In this document: one piece after another, positions 1 to 5,462 of the stretch | Position numbering within the stretch: position 1 is the stretch's first letter | Layout of the letters: each line of letters starts with the position of its first letter | From: an uncultured Kroppenstedtia sp. | GTDB lineage: Bacteria; Bacillota; Bacilli; Thermoactinomycetales; DSM-45169 | Assembly (NCBI GenBank): GCA_959600065.1 | Contig: CAUGKZ010000146.1 | Span: 1-5,506, forward strand | Length of the DNA stretch: 5,506 nt | Direction of reading: 5' to 3' | Notes under the pieces: generated by a model | Told to the model about the DNA's origin: nothing | Databases searched by the model: none | The model's input: the letters and a program-made list of their open reading frames with translations, nothing else | Position numbers and translations under genes: made by a program

Positions 1-1207
1 GAAGATTTGGAGCGGCCAGTTTTCACTTCCTTGCCGGATGGCAACCGGAGCGTGGGTGAACACGATCTCCCCACCCAAAATATGGCTAATCAACAGCCCT
101 GTAGGTATGTATATATTGAGTTATTTGAACCCTACACTGCATTTTCAAACCGGGGACTTGAAGAGAATTCCCATTATACTTCCGGAGGAACAAGATTACA
201 TCACTAAGCATGCCAGCCAAAACATCTCCCTCTCCAAAACCGACTGGGACTCCTTCGAAACCTTCTGGGATTTCCAGAAGCACCCCTTTCCTCACCTACC
301 GAGGGGAGGCGCAGAATCTGGCCCAGTCCTATGCCCAAGGGCGGAGCATGGGAGCGTCAGTTTCAGCAGCTGAAGGCCAATGAGGAGGAGCTGAACCGGA
401 TCTTTATCGATCTCTATGGTCTGCAGGAGGAGCTAACTCCAGAGGTGCCGGAGGCGGAAGTGACGGTACGTCGAGCGGAACGGGAGCGGGACGTCAAGTC
501 TTTCCTCTCTTACTGTGTCGGTCTGATCATGGGCCGCTACTCCCTGGATGTGGGGGGGCTGGCCTATGCCGGGGGCGAGTGGGAGGCTTCCAAGTATCAG
601 ACTCTCTAGCCGGACAAGGATGGGATTGTGCCCCTGACCGAGGCCGCTTACTTTGAGGATGATATTATCACCTGGCTCAACCGGATCCTGACCACCCTTT
701 ACGGGAAGGAGGAGCTGGCGGGGAACCTGCAGTGGCTGGCGGAGTCCCTGGGCAAGATCCGTTCCGGGGAGAGTGCCGAGGAGCGGATCCGCCGCTATTT
801 CTTCGACGAGTTTTACAAGGATCACTGTCGTATCTACCAGAAGCGACCCATCCTACTGGCTGGCGGATTCCGGCCGCAAGAAAGGGATACGGGCCCTGAT
901 CTACCTTCATCGCTACAACCCCCACACCATGGGCACCTTCCGCTTCCGCTATGTGCAGGAGCTACAGGTGAAGCTACGTCAAGAGGAGAAGTATACCGAC
1001 CAGCGCTTGGCCCACGCCTCTCTCCCCCCAGGGAAGAGACGGGCACTGGAGAAAAAGCTGGCCACCCTGCGGGACCGCCAGGAAGAACTGATGAAGTACG
1101 ACCAACAACTGGCGGAAGTGACCAACCGGCAAGAGAAGCTGGATCTCGACGATGGCGTCCTCCAAAACTACTAAAAGCTGGAGCCAGTTCTGGCCAAAAT
1201 CAAATAG
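1..1207 (+). pseudogene. pglX: BREX type 1 adenine-specific DNA methyltransferase PglX (BrxX), C-terminal part, 5'-truncated by window edge and multiply disrupted
   Basis: PglX is the BREX methyltransferase that makes N6-methyladenine at a non-palindromic site and marks self DNA. Only its C-terminal part lies here; the catalytic NPPY region would be upstream. Recognisable family blocks appear in order: NPTLHFQTGDLKRIPI and [11 protein letters not shown] (about 128-280, frame 2), [19 protein letters not shown] and [17 protein letters not shown] (about 379-591, frame 1), DHCRIYQKRPI (frame 1), then YWLADSGRKKG, ALIYLHRYN and LDLDDGV (854-1171, frame 2), ending KLEPVLAKIK at the TAG at 1205-1207. 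Joining these needs +1 insertions near 287, near 345 (between GR and AWERQ) and at 852-853, plus readthrough of TAG 607-609 and TAA 1172-1174. The three +1 shifts return the frame to its start, which supports one ancestral gene. The first roughly 35 codons align poorly with what I recall of the family. The protein cannot be made intact. Family assignment is firm; whether the lesions are biological or assembly errors is not settled. Confidence 0.93.
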
Positions 1208-1214
1208 TCTCCCT

Positions 1215-1245
1215 GATGAGCAGCCGCCGCTGCTCATCCTTTTTT
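1215..1245 (+). terminator. Intrinsic terminator after pglX (copy 1 of a duplicated element)
   Basis: A perfect 10-bp stem, GATGAGCAGC (1215-1224) with GCTGCTCATC (1229-1238), encloses a 4-nt loop and is followed by C and six T (1240-1245). It starts 8 nt after the pglX stop codon, so it should end the upstream BREX transcript. A close copy lies at 2052-2088. Confidence 0.9.
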
Positions 1246-1337
1246 ACAATCTGGAAGATCGAGTCCTGTTCATAGTGATATGGATGCATTTTTTTGGGGA
1301 ATAATCCTGTATATCTTTTGTTTTTGGATGAGATGGA

Positions 1338-1367
1338 TATAATAAGGGTAAGAAATGTAAAGGAAGT
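1338..1367 (+). promoter_or_regulatory. Candidate promoter -10 box and Shine-Dalgarno site for the AbrB-type antitoxin gene
   Basis: A consensus TATAAT sits at 1338-1343, in an AT-rich stretch after the terminator. No good -35 box is visible at 16-18 bp spacing; the sequence there is T-rich (about 1314-1321). A strong ribosome-binding site, AAAGGAAG (about 1359-1366), lies 9-10 nt before the ATG at 1376 and supports that start. The module therefore appears to have its own promoter, independent of the BREX operon. Autoregulation by the AbrB-type antitoxin would be expected from the family, but I see no clear operator palindrome. Confidence 0.5.
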
Positions 1368-1375
1368 AAGAATTA

Positions 1376-1654
1376 ATGGAAGTTTCCCGCGTTTCGACAA
1401 AGGGGCAAGTAGTGATCCCGAAATCTATTCGGGAAAAGTTGCAGATTCACGAGGGAGACAAGGTCGCATTTATTGAAGAAGATGGAAAAGTCCTCTTTAC
1501 AAAAGCCAGCCTCAAGGCTTTCCGCGAATTGGCAGAGGAATTGAGCCGAGTCACAGAGGAAAAGGGCTATACGGAGGAAGAGATCATGAAAAGTCTCAAA
1601 GAGACACGCAAGGAGCTGCTCGATGAGCGAAAATTAATTTCGCGTCCTCGTTGA
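1376..1654 (+). CDS. AbrB/MazE/SpoVT-family antitoxin, partner of a PIN-domain toxin
   Basis: This intact 92-residue protein starts with a swapped-hairpin AbrB/SpoVT DNA-binding domain (about residues 3-45), including the signature VSTKGQVVIPKSIREKLQI and then GDKVAFIEEDGKVLFTKAS. The C-terminal half (about 46-90) is charged and probably helical, as expected for the part of such antitoxins that wraps and neutralises the toxin. The ATG is supported by AAAGGAAG about 9 nt upstream. The gene overlaps the start of the PIN-toxin reading frame, a typical TA arrangement. By family analogy it binds its own promoter and neutralises the toxin by direct contact. Unlike its neighbours it has no frameshift or stop. 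It lies between pglX and pglZ, where other accessory genes are known in BREX loci. With the toxin broken, it is either an orphan antitoxin or a regulator. Confidence 0.92.
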   Translation: MEVSRVSTKGQVVIPKSIREKLQIHEGDKVAFIEEDGKVLFTKASLKAFRELAEELSRVTEEKGYTEEEIMKSLKETRKELLDERKLISRPR

Positions 1655-2049
1655 CACCAGCGCACTGATCTCCGCGATGTTATTTCGTGGTGAATCGCGA
1701 CGATTTCTTGAAACGATTTTGGAGAAACATCGCTTGGTCCTTTCGACTTTTCATCCTGACGGAAACCTCTCGTGTGGTAGAAAAGAAATTTCCCGATCAA
1801 CTCGGTTTCTGGGATCGTCAGTTATCCCAGATGTCTTTTGAACTGGTCTATACTCCCGAGGATTTTTCTCAATTGGATCTCCCTCAGATCAGGGATGAAA
1901 ATGATCTACCGATATTGGCGTCAGCGGTTATCTGTCAGCCGGATCTGATTGTTACCGGCGATAAGGACTTTAAAAGCCGTGAGGTACAGGAATATTTTGC
2001 GATTTATACACCTGGTGAGTTTCTTCGGTTCTTTGAATCCGAAGATGGT
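1638..2049 (+). pseudogene. PIN-domain ribonuclease toxin (VapC-like), frameshifted and lacking a clear start and stop
   Basis: PIN toxins are Mg-dependent ribonucleases that use a cluster of acidic residues. All four expected acids are readable but split between frames. FRVLVDTSALISAML carries the first Asp (codon 1653-1655, frame 3). ILTETSRVV carries the Glu (1762-1764, frame 1), followed by DENDLPILASA (Asp at 1903-1905) and VTGDKDF (Asp at 1960-1962), also frame 1. One extra C at about 1752 (STF then ILTE) explains the shift. In frame 3 a TAA (1635-1637) directly precedes the first Phe codon, and no ATG, GTG or TTG lies before the catalytic Asp, so the start also seems lost. Frame 1 has no stop after the natural-looking end (PGEFLRFFES); it runs through the terminator into pglZ. 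The combined length of about 137 residues fits the family. It pairs with the AbrB-type antitoxin immediately upstream. An active toxin is unlikely. Confidence 0.85.
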
Positions 2050-2051
2050 CC

Positions 2052-2088
2052 GATGAGCAGTAGCCCCCGCCGCTGCTCATCCTTTTTT
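2052..2088 (+). terminator. Intrinsic terminator after the PIN toxin (copy 2 of the duplicated element)
   Basis: GATGAGCAG (2052-2060) pairs with CTGCTCATC (2073-2081). A G-U pair, one mismatch and two further G-C pairs lie around a CCCC loop, and CC plus six T (2083-2088) follows. Both arms and the T-tract match the terminator at 1215-1245; only the loop region differs, being longer here. It separates the TA module from pglZ, although one reading frame (frame 1) stays open through it. Confidence 0.85.
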
Positions 2089-2117
2089 GTTATACTTCAG
2101 TCGAGGAAGTTTTGGTC

Positions 2118-2126
2118 GGATGAAGG
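2118..2126 (+). promoter_or_regulatory. Shine-Dalgarno site deciding the pglZ start
   Basis: GGATGAAGG (2118-2126) lies 7 nt before the ATG at 2134. That ATG is preceded directly by GTG at 2131, which is also in frame. The ATG is preferred. A TATACT hexamer at 2091-2096 just after the terminator could be a -10 box, but no matching -35 box is visible, so how pglZ is transcribed is unclear. Confidence 0.55.
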
Positions 2127-2133
2127 CTTAGTG

Positions 2134-4696
2134 ATGGGGAAAGCGGGTGGAAGTGTGGAGCTGATCAACAAACTGCTGGAGTTATTTGAACGGGAAAAAC
2201 TTCGCTCCCCTCTGAAGAGGGGGATCGTATTTTGGTATGATGACGAGGCTGAAGGAAGGGATCTGGGAGAGATCCGGGACGTTCTGGGGGAACAGGAAAT
2301 CCAGGTTCGGGAATTGAAGGAAGACAACGCTTTTCAGATCAAATATTTGCTGGAGATGGAGCAACCGGAAACTTCCTTTCTCCTTTATGCTCCCTTTGCC
2401 AGACCGGAACCGGAAGGGAATCGGTTGTTGGACATTCTGCTGTATTCCGCTGAATTTAAAACCGATGAAACAGCCCTGCTGGCGGAAGAGTTGGGCTTGG
2501 ATCCCAACCAGGCTCGTTCCTTCCTGCAACGTACAAGCTATTTTTTCGGGAAAAACGGCGGAAGGAAAAGTTTCGCCGGTTGTTGCCCCTGCAGGGAAAA
2601 GAAGGGGATTGGAAGGCGGCGGTCTTTGCTGTATTGGCCCAGGCTCAAAGTCCCCAACCGACAGATGTGTTTCGCAAGGTTCTTGGGGAAGAGCTGAAGG
2701 AAGAGAGGAATCCGGCCTTAATTCGCATGGAGAAATTTGCTCCTCTAGAAGATTTTTATTTATGGATCTATACCCACTTCGGGTTGAGGGAGACGGAATC
2801 TCCCTCGCTGAAGGAGATTTTCGCCACCCTGGCCTGGTGTCATGCGGTGAACTGCGCTCCTGAGATGGAAGCGATCCTGCCTCGGCAGGAGACGCGGTTG
2901 CCCAACACTTGTTATGTGTTTCTGGAAGATTGGCTGCAGGAAGAGCGAGGCCGCAAGGTGTTGAAACCTCTGGTGCAACAACTGGAATCGGATTGGGGTC
3001 TGTACGGAAAGTTGCAGGAGCTTCCACTGGATTCTTTAGTGGATTGCCTCACCTTTCCCTTGGTGGACGAGGTGTTGCTGGAGAATCTCCAGGATCTATT
3101 ATTGAATCACCCTGTGACCGGACTGGCTCTGGAGCAGAGGATCGATCAGCGTTTGTCCGGGTATTGGGCGGAGGAAAAACGAATTCGTCGTGCTTATGAT
3201 TTCTTCGCCGCTGCCCTCGCCCTCACGCTGTGCAAAGAAGAGTCCTCGAAAGTTCACTATCGATTGCAGGGGCGGGATTGGATCCGGTCCTATACGGAAC
3301 ACGATTACCCAATCGATCAGACCTACCGCAAACTGATGTGGATCTACAATCAGGCGGGGATGCCGGATGAACTGACGCCTCTTCGGGATCATCTGACCCA
3401 GTGGATGGAGGAGGAATTTTTGCCAGGGCTGGCTGACTACACCGATCGGTTGCTGAGCCAAGAATTGGCCGCCCACTGGCCGATCCATGGGGTGCTATAG
3501 CAGTCGGCTTTTTTCCGGGAGCGGATGACTCCTCTGCTGGAAAAGACCGCCGAGCGGATCTTTGTCATTATCTCCGATGCTCTCCGTTACGAAGCCGGGG
3601 TGGAGCTGTTTGATAAGTTGAGGCGTCGCCTGAATGCAGAGGTGACTCTGGAACCGATGCAAGCCACCTTGCCTTCTTACACGCAGCTGGGTATGGCAGC
3701 GTTGCTCCCAGGCGAAGTGACTGGGATCGATGAACAGGGAACGGTGTATGTGGAAGAGCTCCCGGCTACCGGTGTGAACAAACGGGAGAAAATATTGCAA
3801 CAGGCGGTCCCGATGGAGCAGCTTTTCGCCTGGATGATTGGATCCAGCTGGGCAAGGAAAAAGGGTTGCAAGCGATTCGGGGGCGGCGGGTAGTCTATCT
3901 GTATCACAATCGGATCGATGCTACTGGAGTTCAGCAGATGACGGAGACCTACACCTTTGACGACGTTCAGCAGGCGATCCAAGAACTGGAACGCGTGGTG
4001 AGCAAACTGACCGGTACCTTCGGTGGGAAGCGGATCTTCATCACCGCGGATCACGGGTTTTTGTATCAGCACTCTCCAGTGAAAGCAGACCGGTTGGCTG
4101 AGCGGGTGGAGGGGAAAGTGACCGAGTAACACCGCCGTTTTGCCCTCGGTCGCGATTTGACGACGCCTGCAGGGTCCTAACGTGTCTCTCTCGATTATTT
4201 GGATCTCGATCTGGAGGCAGTGGTGGCCAAGGGATTGAACCATTTCAAAGCGGGAGGTGGAATGAAGTTTGTCCACGGTGGGGCGATGCCTCAGGAAGTA
4301 GTGGTTCCCGTGATCCAATATCGGGAGATTCACGGCCAAGGGCGGAAAAAGGAGGAAGCCTATGTGGATGTCCGGGTGGCGATGCGCTCCAAGGTGATCA
4401 CTCACTACCAGTTTCACGTCCTCTTTTTCCAGGAACAGAAGGTGTCCCGAGAGTTCCGTCCCCGCCATCTGCGAGCGGCTTTTTACAAAGGGGAGGAACG
4501 GATCTCCAATGAAATGACCCTCGTCTTTGACAGCGACCGGGAAGCACCGGAGCGCCACCGGGAGATCACCTTTACACTAGTGGAAGGAAGGGACTTCCTA
4601 GGCGAGCCCTGCATCCTACGGTTGGAAGACGTCACCGGCGCAAAGACGGAGCTGTACGTGGAAGAACCCTTTGAGTTGAGAGTGTATGATATCTGA
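2134..4696 (+). pseudogene. pglZ: BREX type 1 protein PglZ (type A, alkaline-phosphatase superfamily), full length but multiply disrupted
   Basis: PglZ is a core BREX protein with a predicted alkaline-phosphatase fold that works with PglX. The N-terminal block contains GIVFWYDDEAEG, FQIKYLLEME, LLYAPFARPEPE and LLDILLYSAEF (frame 1, to about 2540). The middle reads in frame 3 (about 2541-3497), including YDFFAAALALTL and EHDYPIDQTYRKLMWIYN. The phosphatase core follows: IISDALRYE (metal-site Asp codon 3576-3578), LPSYTQLGMAALLPG (frame 3), then RGRRVVYLYHNRIDA and ITADHGFLYQ (DHG at 4049-4057, frame 2), KAGGGMKFVHGGAMPQE and the C-terminus at TGA 4694-4696. Lesions are a -1 at the T run 2541-2546, TAG 3498-3500, a -1 at 3810-3811 (VP-DGAAFRLDDW), TAA 4127-4129 and TAA 4178-4180. 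Restoring two bases gives 2565 nt, or 854 residues, the usual size for this family. All key motifs survive, which suggests recent inactivation or sequencing error. No brxL follows before the terminator. Confidence 0.93.
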
Positions 4697-4708
4697 AATG
4701 AAACAAGC

Positions 4709-4740
4709 AGACCTGGGTCCCAAAGGGGCCAAGGTCTTTT
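4709..4740 (+). terminator. Intrinsic terminator after pglZ
   Basis: AGACCT (4709-4714) pairs with AGGTCT (4732-4737). After one G-A mismatch, GGTCCC (4716-4721) pairs with GGGGCC (4725-4730) through one G-U pair, leaving an AAA loop. T4737-4740 and GTTG follow. It begins 12 nt after the pglZ stop, so pglZ ends its transcription unit here. Confidence 0.85.
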
Positions 4741-4806
4741 GTTGAATCGCATAGATGCTTTTGATGAAATAACTTAAGCGCCTCACTTATTTTCCCGCCT
4801 TGAAAT

Positions 4807-4861
4807 TTGACTCACATTTATCGGACATGATATTTTTAGCTTATCTGAAACATTATCGGAC
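4807..4861 (+). promoter_or_regulatory. Candidate promoter and operator repeats upstream of the second toxin-antitoxin module
   Basis: TTGACT (4807-4812) is a good -35 box. Possible -10 boxes are TATTTT (4831-4836, 18-bp spacing) or TGATAT (4828-4833, 15-bp spacing), both imperfect. TTATCGGAC occurs twice as an exact direct repeat (4818-4826 and 4853-4861), with a related TTATCTGA at 4841-4848 between them. The first copy lies between the -35 and -10 boxes and the others lie downstream. Such placement would suit an autorepressor of the TA operon. This is inference from position only. Confidence 0.45.
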
Positions 4862-4875
4862 TTTTGGAGCCAAAT

Positions 4876-4883
4876 GGAGGGAT
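4876..4883 (+). promoter_or_regulatory. Strong Shine-Dalgarno site pointing to a TTG start at 4889
   Basis: GGAGGGAT lies 8 nt (from GGAGG) before the in-frame TTG at 4889-4891. The alternative upstream ATG at 4874 has only GGAG at 4866-4869, 4 nt away, which is too close for efficient initiation. The protein beginning at TTG (SIGKEDLHRLVDRL) also looks like the usual N-terminus of such antitoxins. Confidence 0.6.
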
Positions 4884-4888
4884 CCCTG

Positions 4889-5134
4889 TTGAGTATCGGG
4901 AAAGAAGATCTTCACAGGCTTGTGGATCGCTTGCGTGAGCAAGACAAAAAAAGCGCATACGACTTTCTTCGCTACTTGATCGACCGACAGCAGAATCAGC
5001 GGAATCCTTACCACCACATTGACCAGTTAGAGCCGGAAGATGTTCCCTTTAACCAAGAGGAACAGGAGCAGTTCGACAGTGATGATGAGGAAACCGTCTC
5101 TCTGAAGGATTTAAAGCGTGAGCTCAAGTTATAA
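4889..5134 (+). CDS. Antitoxin of a RelE/ParE-type toxin-antitoxin module
   Basis: From the preferred TTG start this is an intact 81-residue acidic protein; the alternative ATG at 4874 would give 86. The N-terminal part (GKEDLHRLVDRLREQDKKSAYDFLRYLIDRQQ, here noted as positions 4-35 from the TTG) is helical, with a pattern seen in small antitoxins that resemble DUF2281-type proteins. The C-terminal tail is acidic (QEEQEQFDSDDEE) and ends VSLKDLKRELKL, the type of tail that wraps around RelE-fold toxins. The gene overlaps the toxin start by 17 nt, which is typical translational coupling. By family role it neutralises the toxin and probably represses its own operon, perhaps through the TTATCGGAC repeats upstream. 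The exact antitoxin family is uncertain: no clear ribbon-helix-helix or AbrB signature is visible, and the assignment rests mainly on the neighbouring RelE frame. Confidence 0.75.
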   Translation: MSIGKEDLHRLVDRLREQDKKSAYDFLRYLIDRQQNQRNPYHHIDQLEPEDVPFNQEEQEQFDSDDEETVSLKDLKRELKL

Positions 5135-5384
5135 GGTTGAGTTGAAACGGCCGGCATCCAAGTTCCTTGCCAAGCAGGATCGCCCGACACAAAAACGGAT
5201 CATTCAGGCGCTGGAGGGGTTGGAGAAGACTCCGCCGTAGGGGGATATCAAGCCGATGAAAGGACAGCCCGGCCTTTATCGGCTCCGGATGGGTACATAC
5301 CGAGCCGTTTACGAAGTGGATTACTCAGAGCAAATCGTTCATATAAAAGTGATCGGAAACCGTGGGGATGTTTATAAGGGATGA
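5118..5384 (+). pseudogene. RelE/ParE-family mRNA interferase or gyrase-poison toxin with one in-frame nonsense codon
   Basis: The frame starts at GTG 5118, supported by GAAGGA (5104-5109) 8 nt upstream, and reads SSSYKVELKRPASKFLAKQ, then RIIQALEGLEKTPP, TAG (5238-5240), GDIKPMKGQPGLYRLRMGTYRAVYEVD, and HIKVIGNRGDVYKG before TGA (5382-5384). This is the standard RelE/ParE layout: an N-terminal two-helix unit, then a beta-sheet with LYRLRMGTYRAVYEV and a C-terminal RGDVYK that carries basic residues used on the ribosome in RelE-type enzymes. Without the TAG at codon 41 it would be 88 residues, a normal length. There is no frameshift. Termination at codon 41 would remove the whole catalytic sheet. 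Its antitoxin gene overlaps upstream and is intact. RelE and ParE cannot be told apart here; the closing HIKVIGNRGDVYK favours RelE. Confidence 0.87.
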
Positions 5385-5391
5385 GAGCATG

Positions 5392-5424
5392 AAAAAGCTG
5401 ATCCTAGCCTTGAAGGATCAGCTT
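5392..5424. terminator. Bidirectional terminator-like hairpin at the end of the second TA module
   Basis: AAGCTGATCC (5395-5404) pairs perfectly with GGATCAGCTT (5415-5424), and T5405-A5414 can extend the stem to 11 bp. On the + strand it is followed by a weak T-rich tail (ATTGATTTATT). On the - strand the stem is followed by a run of T, complementary to A5392-5396, so termination looks stronger for transcription from the right. It lies 7 nt after the RelE stop codon. Confidence 0.7.
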
Positions 5425-5441
5425 ATTGATTTATTACCACG

Positions 5442-5462
5442 CTAAACGTAAATACTAAACGT
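5442..5462 (+). repeat. Short direct repeat CTAAACGT x2
   Basis: CTAAACGT occurs at 5442-5449 and again at 5455-5462, 13 bp apart start to start. It sits in the AT-rich stretch beyond the TA terminator. No gene is evident around it and the role is unknown; the repeat could arise by chance. Confidence 0.4.

Noticed and set aside
628..1275. A separate 215-residue protein reading past 853 in frame 1
   Set aside because: Only residues up to CRIYQKRPI match PglX. The rest is Pro/Gly/Arg-rich out-of-frame translation, and the true PglX sequence continues in frame 2.
1215..2088. The two similar hairpins as terminal inverted repeats of an insertion sequence
   Set aside because: They are self-complementary hairpins in the same layout, each followed by a T-tract, and no transposase lies between them. 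Duplicated terminators explain them better.
2182..3027. Long - strand open frame of 281 codons opposite pglZ
   Set aside because: It lies antisense to clearly conserved PglZ coding sequence, has low-complexity composition and shows no recognisable domain. It is a shadow of codon bias.
3677..4558. Long - strand open frame of 293 codons opposite the 3' part of pglZ
   Set aside because: The + strand here encodes the PglZ phosphatase motifs (DHGF, GGGMKFVHGG). The antisense frame has no domain and no convincing ribosome-binding site.
3525..4696. Treating the three 3' pieces of pglZ as separate small genes
   Set aside because: Each begins within a conserved PglZ block with no ribosome-binding site, and the pieces join into one protein of normal length after two single-base corrections.
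607..5240. Reassigned TAG/TAA codons (an alternative genetic code, or programmed stop readthrough) as an explanation for the in-frame stops
   Set aside because: The same genes also carry frameshifts that recoding does not explain, and pglX and the second antitoxin gene themselves appear to end at TAG and TAA. Pseudogene decay or sequence error is simpler.
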